Origin: an uncultured Saprospiraceae bacterium
Lineage (GTDB): Bacteria > Bacteroidota > Bacteroidia > Chitinophagales > Saprospiraceae
NCBI GenBank assembly: GCA_938016265.1
Contig: CALLWB010000099.1
Coordinates: 1 to 62,322, forward strand
DNA: 62,322 nucleotides
Reading direction: 5' to 3'
Shown here: in pieces, positions 8,650-17,416 of the stretch
Layout: each line of letters starts with the position of its first letter
Numbering within the stretch: position 1 is the first letter of the stretch
The notes under the pieces: generated by a model
Databases searched by the model: none
What the model saw: the letters and a program-made list of their open reading frames with translations, nothing else
Told to the model about the DNA's origin: nothing
Program-made: the position numbers and the translations under genes

Positions 8650-10296
8650 CTACAATACCGCCGGCAATATATACTCCACCACCATTTGATCCGCCTGCGG
8701 ATGAGCATACGGCATATTATAAGCCTGTGCAGTAATAACAATCACCAACGGCTGATCCTTGAATACAATAATCTGATTGCCCCCATTGCCACTCGCCTTG
8801 TAGTACGGCATCTCCTTGCCATTATAGGTGAACTGACCTCCCCAAAATTGATAGCCATACGACCCGCCAGATTCCTTTGGGGTGACAGCTTGTTTACTCA
8901 TTGATTTTTCTGTCCACTCCTTGGGGAGAATTTGTTGATTATCCCAGGTACCACCATTTTTGTAAAGCTGGCCGTACTTAGCAAAATCGAGAGCGGACAA
9001 TTGAAGACTGCCTGCGGTGTTGACTACTTTTTGAGGTGTGTATTGCCATTTATGATTTTTTATCCCAAGTGGATCAAACAATTTTTTTTGAGTGTATTCC
9101 TCTAATCCTCCAGGCACTTTTTTATGAAGCATATCACCTAGCAGCACCGAACCAGCTGTCAAATAATCCCAATCCGTTCCTGGAGTTTTCTTCGGATCCA
9201 TAGGCAAATCAAGGGTAAATTTCACCCAATTGTCTGTAGGATACATCTTCTCCTCGTTTCCAGGAGAATCTGGGTCCATGTCATTGCCAGTCAGGCCTGA
9301 GGTGTGGGATAATAGTTGGTGTACGGTGATCTTTTCTTTTTTCGCACTATAGTTTTTATAAGTCTTCAAATCGTAAAATGCACTTAGTCGCTGGTCATTC
9401 TTAATGTGCCCTTCCTCAATTGCAATGCCTGCCATCGTAGCAACAAATGATTTCCCCACTGACCGCGTATCGTGGAGGGTCGCTCGGTTGGCTCCATTGA
9501 AGTATTCCTCCAACATCAATTCTCCGTTTTTTAGCACTACAATACTCGTCACTTTTTTGAAACGAAGTTGCGCGATGGCCTTGTTGAGTTCCTTGATTTT
9601 TTCCGTTTTGATGGGAATGCTGGCTGCTGGAAATCCGGCGTTTGGAAGGATGGGTTGTACCGCAATTTCTTCCTCGGTGACTTCCTTGTTGACGACTTGT
9701 ATCTCCAATTCTCCTTCTGCGATGATTGCGCCTACTTTATCCTTTATGTAGGGGCGAATTTCCATTTTCAAGTGATGATTGCCTTCGCTCAATGCTTGTT
9801 CGCCACCGCCCTTTTTCATGAACCGCATCCACATAAAATAGCTCCAAAAGTCCTGTGGCTCGTCATTGACAAACGGGACCCAAAAGACCGTTCTTGAATT
9901 TCTGTAAAAGCAGGAGCCAGCGCCTGGTCTGACCTTGTCTGTGTAGATGTTTTTACCGTCGACATAAAAAGTGAATTGGATACTCCCTTTCTTGCAAAGT
10001 TGATTGGCGGTAAGTTCCGGGGCAAGTTGATGCAGCGACCAGGTGCGCGTTTCTTTCAAATATAGCCTAGCATCCAATCTTGCTCCAGGCGTCATTTGGA
10101 AGGAGTTGATAAAGTCTTTTTGGGTAAGGTCTTCATAAGGAATATCTCTATCCAGAAACATAATTTTACCAACATTTGCCTGATGCAGTTCATTGGTGAT
10201 TTCTCCTTGTAATAACTCGAGTTCTTCCTCTGGTTCCTGGCATCCGCTAAAAAGGTAGATTAAAATAATAAAGAATAATAGGTTCAATGTTCTCAT
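8650..10296 (-). CDS. Serine beta-lactamase-like lipoprotein (class C/esterase family)
   Basis: A 548-residue predicted lipoprotein (lipobox LFSGC, Cys19). Residues about 30-225 form an N-terminal region with beta-rich segments that I do not recognise. Residues about 235-548 form a beta-lactamase/transpeptidase-like domain. The catalytic SxxK is SVGK (279-282). The motif QLLSHTSGL (an established family landmark) follows, with a Gly-rich GNGG segment near the C-terminus in place of KTG. Such proteins are usually periplasmic or surface esterases, peptidases or beta-lactamase-like hydrolases; the substrate is not predictable. It is converged upon by the methionine genes and separated from them by a strong terminator. 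Confidence 0.85.
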   Translation of the reverse strand: MRTLNLLFFIILIYLFSGCQEPEEELELLQGEITNELHQANVGKIMFLDRDIPYEDLTQKDFINSFQMTPGARLDARLYLKETRTWSLHQLAPELTANQLCKKGSIQFTFYVDGKNIYTDKVRPGAGSCFYRNSRTVFWVPFVNDEPQDFWSYFMWMRFMKKGGGEQALSEGNHHLKMEIRPYIKDKVGAIIAEGELEIQVVNKEVTEEEIAVQPILPNAGFPAASIPIKTEKIKELNKAIAQLRFKKVTSIVVLKNGELMLEEYFNGANRATLHDTRSVGKSFVATMAGIAIEEGHIKNDQRLSAFYDLKTYKNYSAKKEKITVHQLLSHTSGLTGNDMDPDSPGNEEKMYPTDNWVKFTLDLPMDPKKTPGTDWDYLTAGSVLLGDMLHKKVPGGLEEYTQKKLFDPLGIKNHKWQYTPQKVVNTAGSLQLSALDFAKYGQLYKNGGTWDNQQILPKEWTEKSMSKQAVTPKESGGSYGYQFWGGQFTYNGKEMPYYKASGNGGNQIIVFKDQPLVIVITAQAYNMPYAHPQADQMVVEYILPAVL

Positions 10297-10387
10297 TTGG
10301 TGGTGGTTTTGGCCTCAAAATAGTATGTCGAACCGGTCTATGAAATTGCTCAGAATTTTCTTGTTTCCTTGGTGGAATGATCGTCAT

Positions 10388-11020
10388 TTACATCAATACC
10401 TCCATTTTTCGCATATCAGCTTTCCGTTCTATCCATCTCATCTTATCGAGTTGGGCAATTTCTTTTTTCATACGTTCATATTGCAGTACCCAATGTGTTT
10501 TTTGGCCATTGTAGGTAGTTTTTACATTAGGTTGTTGATACTTGCTTTCTAGTTCGAGAAATTCGGGAGAACGCTTTAGTTTCCAGTACTGGACATTGTA
10601 CCGTTCTAAATTGGGTTCGAGTGCTTCTTGCCCGGTGATCGCTCTTTTGGAATAGGCTTTCCTGCATTTCCATCCCGGGAATTGGTGTCCGTGATAAAGT
10701 ATTCTACAATGTTTGCCCGTTGCAGGACATAAAAAAAACGGAATTTCTCCAGTACCCAGATTGCTTGGTTTTAGGTCTATGTGCACTAGGACTTCTTGTG
10801 TAATCCAATCTTGGTTCTGATCCTTGAATTCGTAGTCTAATTGGACCCATTTTTCATCTTCCAGATAGCAAGCTTCATAGGTGAGGTGCCTGCCGTCAGG
10901 CCAAGAGATTTCTCCTTGTTTTATAACGTCCCGCTCAATAAATTGATGCTGGATCAACCAAGAGATTTCAAGGCGCAGCCACTGTTTCGATGGACGTTGT
11001 TTTATGGAGATTCTGGGCAT
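10388..11020 (-). CDS. Zinc-finger-like hypothetical protein
   Basis: A 210-residue cytosolic protein with no signal peptide. The central segment FFLCPATGKHCRILYH (about 95-110), followed by a third Cys at 119 (GWKC), resembles a widespread bacterial family with a CPxCGxxxxxLY-like zinc ribbon. Here the first pair is Cys98 and Cys105 rather than CxxC. The N-terminus has a hydrophilic WxxxxH-type beta region and the C-terminus is basic and probably helical. Function is unknown. Homologues are often found near mobile elements, but no such element is visible here. The upstream minus-strand sequence has a weak TACATTTA -7-like element. Confidence 0.5.
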   Translation of the reverse strand: MPRISIKQRPSKQWLRLEISWLIQHQFIERDVIKQGEISWPDGRHLTYEACYLEDEKWVQLDYEFKDQNQDWITQEVLVHIDLKPSNLGTGEIPFFLCPATGKHCRILYHGHQFPGWKCRKAYSKRAITGQEALEPNLERYNVQYWKLKRSPEFLELESKYQQPNVKTTYNGQKTHWVLQYERMKKEIAQLDKMRWIERKADMRKMEVLM

Positions 11021-11232
11021 TGGGCGTTGGGTTAAATGTAGAATTACTTAAATATAAAAATAATTTAATGAATATCGCCAATACGAATGATTGTTTGTAG
11101 TAATGTAAGGCGTTAACTTTTAGTTGTACAATTGAAATTGATCTGATTTTCCAACCACCATTCCCAAGCATAACATTCCCTTCACTACAGATTGGTTGAT
11201 ATTTTTTAATTAAACCAACCTCCCTAAAACAA

Positions 11233-11262
11233 AAAAAGCTACACATTTCTGTATAGCTTTTT
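11233..11262 (-). terminator. Terminator of the cytochrome-like lipoprotein gene
   Basis: AAAAAGCTA (11233-11241) pairs with TAGCTTTTT (11254-11262), with an inner AC/GT pair and a short loop. It has T-tracts in both orientations and sits 30 nt past the stop at 11294. Confidence 0.75.
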
Positions 11263-11293
11263 AAATTTTTTATAAAGTGGAGTTCTATAATTC

Positions 11294-11644
11294 CTAGTTG
11301 TCAGGAGCTCCAGCATTAATCCAACATTGGATTTGACCAAGCTGTAAACTGGTTAACCCTCCGGCAGGAGGCATATCTTGAATTGTTAACACTCGGCTAG
11401 CCATTTTACCATCGGTAGCAATACCAACCAATCCGGCATGAGTAGAAAAATCACCTAATGCACCACCATTATGACAACCTGCAGTTGCACAATTTGAATT
11501 GATCATGCTGCTAATATTCCCCGAATAGGTAATGGTGTTACAATCAATAGTAGTGTCGATTGGAGTTTTACCATCATCGTCTTTCCCGCAGGAAATCACC
11601 AGCAGAATTCCAAATACCATTATAATGTATACTAATTTGTTCAT
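11294..11644 (-). CDS. Small c-type-cytochrome-like lipoprotein
   Basis: A 116-residue lipoprotein starting MNKLVYIIMVFG, with acylated Cys after LVIS. An in-frame upstream start (11707) would spoil the signal peptide, so 11644 was chosen. It contains NCATAGCHNGG, a CX4CH heme-site variant rather than CXXCH, and a distal MPPAGG that could supply the axial Met. A closing CWINAGAPDN follows. This layout is typical of single-domain cytochrome-like proteins in Bacteroidota. Heme attachment is likely but not certain because of the widened CX4CH spacing. Confidence 0.7.
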   Translation of the reverse strand: MNKLVYIIMVFGILLVISCGKDDDGKTPIDTTIDCNTITYSGNISSMINSNCATAGCHNGGALGDFSTHAGLVGIATDGKMASRVLTIQDMPPAGGLTSLQLGQIQCWINAGAPDN

Positions 11645-11761
11645 GAAATATTTTTTTATTAATAGGTTAATAAATATAGGAACTATGGTAGTTTCAGCAA
11701 GAACCATTCCTTAATCATCCGAAAATAATTTTTTTTATTCACCTAATAAAATATTATCCTT

Positions 11762-11769
11762 TATTTTTG
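11762..11769 (+). promoter_or_regulatory. -7 element of the TetR gene
   Basis: TATTTTTG is a perfect TAnnTTTG element only 4 nt before the ATG at 11774, implying a leaderless mRNA. No clear TTG lies 19-21 nt upstream. Confidence 0.45.
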
Positions 11770-11773
11770 CGAA

Positions 11774-12376
11774 ATGGGCAGGAAGCCGACAAATAAAAAA
11801 AGAACAGATAATCCTGAAATTCGGGCAAAGTGGATAAAACAGCTTTCTCCAAAGTATCTTGATGGTTCCCTTATCAAGAGCACGACCTCTGACATTGCAA
11901 AGGAACTAAACGTTAGCAAAGCAACACTATACAAGTACTTTGAGTCCAGAAAACAAATTCTGGAAGCCGTCGTAGATTTCAAAATTCAGGAAGTCGCCGA
12001 ATTTGAAGAAGCTCTTTTTGATCAAAGTATTCCCTACGAACAACGCTATTTTCAGGCGGTCCAAGTAGGTTCCGTGCACCTTGCAGGGATCTCCAACAAT
12101 TTTTTACTCGATTTAAAGGATTGGTATCCCGAACTTTGGAAAAAAGTATTCCAGTTTATGTTTTACGCCACGGATAAGATGCGCGAATTCTATGAACAAG
12201 GAATTCAGCAAGGAATTTTAAACGATTTTGATCCTAAATTGTTAGCCCTTACTGATAGAGTGTTTATAACTGCTTTGTCAGATCCTCAATTTTTAATTGA
12301 CAATGAATTATCTTTGCATCATGCAATAAATGATTATTTTTTGATCAAAAGCAAAGGAATATTTAAAAAAGAATAA
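11774..12376 (+). CDS. TetR-family transcriptional regulator
   Basis: A 200-residue protein. The N-terminal helix-turn-helix contains TTSDIAKELNVSKATLYKYF (about 37-56), the classic TetR signature in which the recognition helix ends in KATLYKYF. The ligand-binding half is helical. It precedes the flavin/2Fe-2S reductase gene by 9 bp, so the pair is probably one operon, and the regulator may sense a substrate or oxidative signal handled by the reductase. The ligand is unknown. Confidence 0.9.
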   Translation: MGRKPTNKKRTDNPEIRAKWIKQLSPKYLDGSLIKSTTSDIAKELNVSKATLYKYFESRKQILEAVVDFKIQEVAEFEEALFDQSIPYEQRYFQAVQVGSVHLAGISNNFLLDLKDWYPELWKKVFQFMFYATDKMREFYEQGIQQGILNDFDPKLLALTDRVFITALSDPQFLIDNELSLHHAINDYFLIKSKGIFKKE

Positions 12377-12385
12377 CAACTAAAC

Positions 12386-13507
12386 ATGAGTACGAACAAT
12401 CAGTTTTATCCCTTGAAAGTGGCAAATGTGAAGAAAGAAACCAAGGATGCTGTTTCATTGACCTTTGACATCCCGGAAGACTTAAAAGAGATTTTCAAAT
12501 ATAAGCCAGGTCAGTATCTTACCTTGAAGTTTAATATTGGTGGAAAAGAAGTGCGACGAGCATACTCCTTCTCTAGTAGCCCAATCACCGACTCCTTGCC
12601 AACCGTTTCTATTAAAAGAGTGGTTAAAGGGCTCATCTCCAATCATGTAAATGACTCTGTAAAAGTAGGCGATACGATTGATGTAATGCCCGCAAATGGA
12701 CGATTTACCGCAGAGTTGAATGAAGAAAATAGAAAAGCATATTATTTGTTTGGTGGAGGAAGCGGCATCACTCCGCTTATGTCAATCACCAAATCTGTGT
12801 TGGAAAAAGAACCACAAAGCGTCGTCCATCTTTTATACGGCAATCGCAATAAAGAATCCATTATCTTCAATGAGGAGCTGGATTCAATGCTAAGTCGCTT
12901 CTCGGGTCAATTGATTGTTGAACACATCCTGGAAAATCCGCCTTTTGTAAAAGAGGGAGGTTTCATGGGAATGTTTCAAAAGAAAAAAGTAACCTGGGAG
13001 GGCAAGTCAGGCAGAGTCAACCCGCAACTAATCAACGAATTCCTAACGGCTCACCCAGCAACCGGACGAGAGGCGCTTTATTTTATTTGCGGGCCTGGTC
13101 CTATGATGCAAGTGACAAAAAACGCACTGGAACAAGCGGGAATCGACAAGGAAAAGATATTTATAGAGCTATTCAGCAGTCAGGAAATTCCGCATGAAGG
13201 TGGAGCAAAACCAGCGAGAGCTGGCGGCGACAAAACGGTCATCGTCCATCTGGAAGGAAAAAGGCATGAAATTGTTGTTCCTTCTGGCGAATCTATTCTG
13301 GACGTTATGTTGAGATTGGAATATGATGCACCTTATTCTTGTACAAGTGGTGCCTGCGCTACCTGTATGGCAAAAGTGATCAAAGGGAAAGTCGAAATGG
13401 ATGCTTGTTTTGCTTTGGATGATGACGAAGTGGCAAACGGATTTGTGTTAACCTGCCAGTCTCATCCTGTGTCTGACGACGTAGAATTGACATTTGAAGT
13501 AGATTAA
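12386..13507 (+). CDS. PaaE-like FAD/NAD(P)H oxidoreductase with 2Fe-2S domain
   Basis: A 373-residue electron-transfer protein. The FAD-binding domain has RAYSFSSSP (about 54-62). The NAD(P)H-binding domain has [12 protein letters not shown] (about 122-133). The C-terminal plant-type ferredoxin domain has ligands Cys319, Cys324, Cys327 and Cys357, with the classic C-X4-C-X2-C spacing. This order matches the reductase subunit of phenylacetyl-CoA epoxygenase (PaaE) and related hydroxylase reductases. No oxygenase subunits are adjacent, so the electron acceptor is unknown. It is co-transcribed with the upstream TetR regulator and followed by a terminator. Confidence 0.88.
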   Translation: MSTNNQFYPLKVANVKKETKDAVSLTFDIPEDLKEIFKYKPGQYLTLKFNIGGKEVRRAYSFSSSPITDSLPTVSIKRVVKGLISNHVNDSVKVGDTIDVMPANGRFTAELNEENRKAYYLFGGGSGITPLMSITKSVLEKEPQSVVHLLYGNRNKESIIFNEELDSMLSRFSGQLIVEHILENPPFVKEGGFMGMFQKKKVTWEGKSGRVNPQLINEFLTAHPATGREALYFICGPGPMMQVTKNALEQAGIDKEKIFIELFSSQEIPHEGGAKPARAGGDKTVIVHLEGKRHEIVVPSGESILDVMLRLEYDAPYSCTSGACATCMAKVIKGKVEMDACFALDDDEVANGFVLTCQSHPVSDDVELTFEVD

Positions 13508-13516
13508 ACAGGAAAC

Positions 13517-13555
13517 CGATTACCAATTTATTAGACGTATTGGTGTCGCATTTTT
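13517..13555 (+). terminator. Terminator of the TetR-reductase operon
   Basis: CGA(T)TACCAAT (13517-13527) pairs with ATTGGTGTCG (13539-13548), with a bulged T, and a five-T tract follows. It lies 10 nt past the reductase stop. Confidence 0.7.
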
Positions 13556-13991
13556 AGTAGAATAATTGTGAAATATAGCAATTAATCCTTATTATTATGC
13601 AAGATTTGGTTGTAACCATTAGTAACATTTGTTTGCTTTGTAACCTCAGATTACAATCCTCACATTTGAGACCGAATTCTTAAATAGAATACCTTTCTCA
13701 GGTCCAGTGAATAGGGGATTCAGGACAAAAGGCTAAGCTTGTCTTCCCTATTTCACTTATTCTTGAAACAAAAACAACATTTTGGGTTTTATTGGTAATT
13801 GACTTGATATCAGTTAGTTAATTTTGTTTTATGAGGTTTCGTAACGCGTAGTAAAACCAAATTGGTTAAAATAATTTGGTTTTAATTTGCTTTATTGAAC
13901 CAAAATAGTTTACATTTGTCGTGTAACTGTTTGGAATTGTTCCCTTTAATCTCAATTTCAAACTTGAATTAACCCATAATTGTTATACGAT
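13556..13991. other. Intergenic region with inverted repeat and promoter
   Basis: About 430 nt with no ORF. AAACCAAAT (13854-13862) and ATTTGGTTT (13874-13882) form a 9-bp inverted repeat just upstream of the promoter at 13886-13918. It could be an operator. Otherwise nothing recognisable. Confidence 0.4.
13886..13918 (+). promoter_or_regulatory. Promoter of the GH73-like gene
   Basis: TTTG (13886-13889), 21-nt spacer, then TACATTTG (13911-13918), a perfect -7 element. It lies about 73 nt before the ATG at 13992. Confidence 0.55.
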
Positions 13992-14783
13992 ATGAAAAAG
14001 TCAACACAAATCAAGGACGTATTGTCCTTTGGTAAGAACAACTGGTTTTCTATTTCTTTATTTCTGCTATTTTGTGCTATTGTTGTTAAAAATGATTGGA
14101 GTTTGAGTCTTACCTTAAACTCATCAGAGGCACCAAAAGAAGAAGTACAGGCACCCAATTTAGATAAAGAGCCTTCCAGTCTCAAATCACAGAGAAATAA
14201 TAAGATCACCCAAAAAACCACTAAGAAATTGCCAATAGCAAAGGGAAACATGACTTTTGTCAACCCGTTCTCCCTTTTCGATTCGCCAAGTATCCCTAAA
14301 GAAACTGCACCAGCTCCAGCAGTCCGCCAAACAAAAGAATTGATGACGATTGAAGAGCGAACGCACCACCAGTTTATCAATCGGTTTTCTAAAGTTGCGG
14401 TCGGTGAAATGCATAAGTTTGGGATCCCGGCTTCAATCATTCTAGCCCAGGGCTTACTGTCAAGCGCCGCAGGACAATCTAAAGCTGCCAAATCCTCTAA
14501 TAACTATTTTCAACTACCCTGCACAGAGGACTGGAAGAAGGGCAAACGAAACTATTCAGGAAAGTGCCAAAGAACCTACAAAACTGCCTGGCAAAGCTTT
14601 AGAGATCACAGTACCTACATTACCAAAGGGCAATACAAGTACCTAAACCGATTCCCCACAACCAACTACCATGAATGGTCAAAGGCGCTCCACCAAATTG
14701 GCTATCTGGATTCGCCTGATTATGACAAGCAGTTAGTCCACGTTATAGAAAAGTATGAACTCTCTAAATTTGATAAGCTGTAA
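13992..14783 (+). CDS. GH73/glucosaminidase-fold protein lacking the catalytic Glu
   Basis: A 263-residue protein with an N-terminal membrane anchor (about 18-33), a Pro/Lys/Ser-rich linker to about 115, and a glucosaminidase (FlgJ/GH73-like) domain at about 125-260. In the family the active-site helix reads LAQGxLESGxG. Here it is LAQGLLSSAAG, so the catalytic Glu is Ser157. The usual NNHFGIKC is NNYFQLPC, and the Asp-rich segment before the second Cys is gone. The fold landmarks SFRDHSxYI and GYLxxPDYxxxL are preserved. It probably binds peptidoglycan without cleaving it, but loss of activity is inferred. The ATG at 13992 is preferred over the ATG at 13980 because it gives MKKSTQ followed by the anchor. 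Confidence 0.8.
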   Translation: MKKSTQIKDVLSFGKNNWFSISLFLLFCAIVVKNDWSLSLTLNSSEAPKEEVQAPNLDKEPSSLKSQRNNKITQKTTKKLPIAKGNMTFVNPFSLFDSPSIPKETAPAPAVRQTKELMTIEERTHHQFINRFSKVAVGEMHKFGIPASIILAQGLLSSAAGQSKAAKSSNNYFQLPCTEDWKKGKRNYSGKCQRTYKTAWQSFRDHSTYITKGQYKYLNRFPTTNYHEWSKALHQIGYLDSPDYDKQLVHVIEKYELSKFDKL

Positions 14784-15041
14784 TTGAAGAGCGGCCCATC
14801 CTTGGGGACTGAGCGATCGCTGCTGTAAGAAGAGAAGTCGAGCTTTCGGATGGAGAGACCAATTCATTGTCAGATAGGAGAGCAAAAATTAGCGTAGCTA
14901 ACTTCTTCACGTTTCTTCGCGTTTCCTAAACCTCCATTACAATCCTTTTTCTCTGTGCATCCATTTGCGCCTTCGCCTCTTTGCGTATAAAAATGCTCGC
15001 GCTCCACAAACTCAATCATTCACACCTTCTCGTATAAAAAC
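14784..15041. repeat. Intergenic region with degenerate 'CTTTGCG' repeat-like sequence
   Basis: Contains the segments TTCTTCACGTTTCTTCGCGTTTCC and CTTCGCCTCTTTGCGTATAAAAA. Related text recurs near 30220-30255 and 55055-55075. Such blocks are decayed dispersed intergenic repeats in many Bacteroidota genomes. No ORF or terminator is obvious. Confidence 0.35.
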
Positions 15042-16094
15042 CTAAACTTTCTTATACTTTGCAGTAGAATCCACCAAGCGAACAGCCATGATATAATCTT
15101 TAATCTTTTCAATTTCTCCCTTTGTCAAAGTCGAGCCCAAATATGGATTTTCCTGCATCTCAATTTCGAATAAAATATACTCATAGGACAAATCATGGGA
15201 GATAGATTTTTTGTAGGCATACATTGCCGGAAAGATTTCCTCTTTTAGCTTAGGATCACCTTGTATTTGATCATAAGCTAATTCTGCTCTGCTCATACAT
15301 TCCCTTTCTTCCATCATATCATAATCGTCAAACACACCATCTATTTGTTTTTCACGATATCCAGGTTCAAACATCCAGAATGCTTTGCACAAACCATAAT
15401 ACTTCCAGGGCGTGCCGTTGTACTGTACCTTTACTGAACCACTTTCCCCACCAATCAAATGGTATTGAGGAGTAAAGTGCCAGGAAGCATAATTCTTCCC
15501 TAAAAATCGACTGATTCGATTTACGTCATTTAATAATTTTTCATCATTCTTATTTAGAATGTGTGCTACAAGGGCTGATTCAAGGGCTTCTTCAAATTTG
15601 CCTTCTCCCATTAGAGTTCTGGCAAGAGCACTGTGTGCCTCATAGTTGATAAAATTTTCTTCAATAGCTAGATGGTACCACTTTTTAGCTTCTGGACGGT
15701 TCTCTTCCAGCTCATAAGTGTATCCCATGTAAACCATGGCCTGCGAATGGGAAGGCATGGCATGCAGTGCTTTGCTGTAGGCTTTTCGTGCTTTTGTAAA
15801 TTTTTCTTCTTTAACTGCTAGTTCCGCATCTGCAAGAATATGTTTTACATCATAACTTTCTAAGTCTGCATATTCAGCCAAAGAAATATTGGAACCTGTT
15901 TGGTGTAAAACCATTCCATTATTAACTAGTGTAAGGTCTAGGTAAGTGTATTGGTGTTCAAATTGGGTAAATTCATAGCCGACTTTAGACTCGTTGACTA
16001 TTTTTCGCATATCACTTGGAGATATAACTTCCTGACTAATGGCAATCGCTGAGGAACATAGCATGCCGATTAGAATGATAACTAGATTTTTCAT
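15042..16094 (-). CDS. Secreted TPR-repeat protein
   Basis: A 350-residue protein with a signal peptide (about 1-20, ending near AIAIS). Residues about 85-195 contain three tetratricopeptide-like repeats (AxxAVKEEKFTKARKAYSKAL; YEAHSALARTLMGEGKFEEAL). The C-terminal 150 residues are acidic and contain no motif I recognise. It probably acts as a periplasmic or outer-membrane-associated scaffold. It is a single gene on the minus strand without clear partners. Confidence 0.7.
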   Translation of the reverse strand: MKNLVIILIGMLCSSAIAISQEVISPSDMRKIVNESKVGYEFTQFEHQYTYLDLTLVNNGMVLHQTGSNISLAEYADLESYDVKHILADAELAVKEEKFTKARKAYSKALHAMPSHSQAMVYMGYTYELEENRPEAKKWYHLAIEENFINYEAHSALARTLMGEGKFEEALESALVAHILNKNDEKLLNDVNRISRFLGKNYASWHFTPQYHLIGGESGSVKVQYNGTPWKYYGLCKAFWMFEPGYREKQIDGVFDDYDMMEERECMSRAELAYDQIQGDPKLKEEIFPAMYAYKKSISHDLSYEYILFEIEMQENPYLGSTLTKGEIEKIKDYIMAVRLVDSTAKYKKV

Positions 16095-16474
16095 GCCTTT
16101 TGTGTTTAGTTGATCTAAGTATTGTCAAAATAAAGGGTCATCTTTTCATAAAATTTTAATGGTAAAAAATAGATTAAGGAATTTGATACTAAAACGATTT
16201 GAAACCTCCTTTATTGTGTTTTATTTTAAGGATGCTTGTTGATGTAAATTATTATTTTGTACGGTAAGGTTTTGTTAAGGTTTCATTTCTTTCTTCTAAT
16301 TAATTTACGGATTTTATTCGCAAAAGGCAATAGGGGGCCTGAAAACGAGGGAGTTAACTTAATTTGCAGGAATAAAGAATATATACGTGAAATCTAGTTT
16401 ATTTTTGGGGCGTAATTCCCTGTTATAGAGCAGTTAGCGACGTGTAAGGGTGTCTTTTTTACGCTAATAATGGT
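16095..16474. other. Intergenic region, nothing recognisable
   Basis: About 380 nt of AT-rich sequence between the TPR gene and the pseudogene relic. No ORF, hairpin or promoter of note was seen. Confidence 0.4.
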
Positions 16475-16639
16475 TTTGGTGTAATGAGGCTAAGAACTAC
16501 TGTCAGTAGATGCGATTTTAACTGGAAAGCCTTGTATTTGTTGAGCTTATTGGAGTTTAAATAGTTGGCTGTTCTCAAAAAGGACAGAAACTCGTTTAAC
16601 GGTATTTACAAGTCATTTATTAACCAATATTTAACGTTT
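16475..16639 (-). pseudogene. Degenerate partial duplicate of the DUF4412 gene
   Basis: Read on the minus strand, this segment aligns with codons of the adjacent DUF4412 gene (16751-17410). NVKYWLINDL, a stop, then IPLNEFLSFLRTANY matches the intact NVTYWLTDDVEISLNEFPSFLRTANY. After a frameshift, QQIQGFPVKIASTD matches QQIKGVPVKIVSTD. It contains in-frame stops and at least one frameshift, so it is a dead copy. The DNA similarity includes identical AAATAGTTGGCTGTTCTCAA blocks in both copies. Confidence 0.85.
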
Positions 16640-16750
16640 AGAAGATGCGCTACGGGTTCATAGATATATCGTACTGACTAGAAAGGATGTTTGCCTAATT
16701 GTTTACTCTAGTTGAGCAAGCTGCTAAATTGAAAGTTGTATGATTGGTTA

Positions 16751-17410
16751 CTATTTTGGTTCATAACCACTAGGAATTGAAAAGATGGAATCGTTAATCT
16801 TCTCTTTGGTGATGCTGGTTATTGTTTGAGTGAAATGGGGCTTGTAATTTTCGTCGGTAGATACAATTTTAACTGGAACACCTTTTATTTGTTGAACTTC
16901 AAGGTATTTGAAATAGTTGGCTGTTCTCAAAAAGGAAGGGAACTCATTTAAAGAGATTTCTACATCGTCCGTCAGCCAATACGTAACATTCCCAACATTA
17001 CTATTGACATCCATCAGACGACAGTTGAACCCTGAAACTGTATTTTCCTCTTTGGAAATTGTTTGTTTAGCACCTGGCAATGGTAAATCTGTTACCTTGA
17101 TTTTTTCCAGTGGAATGGTGTATACATTTTTAGTGCCCTCCACATCTGTAAGCATTTCCATAACCCCTGAACCGGATTTAAGTAGAACTACATAAGTATA
17201 AGTAAAGCCGGGAGTCGTCGACTGAATATTTAGCCGATGATTGTTTCCTTTTTTATGCCATTCAATCTTAGTCTCTTCTTGGATTTGTTCGTTAGTAATG
17301 ACTAGGTCAATGATCCCTTCAAAGGATTGTCCGATGACAGTTTGCTGAAGTGCTCCTAAGAACAAAAAGACGACGACAAGCCCAGTATTAAATATAGATC
17401 GTTGTTTCAT
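16751..17410 (-). CDS. DUF4412-type secreted protein
   Basis: A 219-residue protein with a signal peptide (about 1-28, ending near QTVIGQ). It has the beta-rich FEGIIDLVITNE...WHKKGNNHRL pattern and a C-terminal half ending FSIPSGYEPK, a layout typical of DUF4412 proteins of Bacteroidota. Function is unknown. The gene lies 6 nt downstream of the glycine-rich secreted-protein gene, so they are probably co-transcribed. A decayed partial copy lies immediately downstream. Confidence 0.7.
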   Translation of the reverse strand: MKQRSIFNTGLVVVFLFLGALQQTVIGQSFEGIIDLVITNEQIQEETKIEWHKKGNNHRLNIQSTTPGFTYTYVVLLKSGSGVMEMLTDVEGTKNVYTIPLEKIKVTDLPLPGAKQTISKEENTVSGFNCRLMDVNSNVGNVTYWLTDDVEISLNEFPSFLRTANYFKYLEVQQIKGVPVKIVSTDENYKPHFTQTITSITKEKINDSIFSIPSGYEPK

Positions 17411-17416
17411 ACTTTA

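Noticed and set aside
14811-14820. AGCGATCGCT palindrome as a HIP1-like element
   Set aside because: A single copy in a decayed intergenic block; not enough to call.
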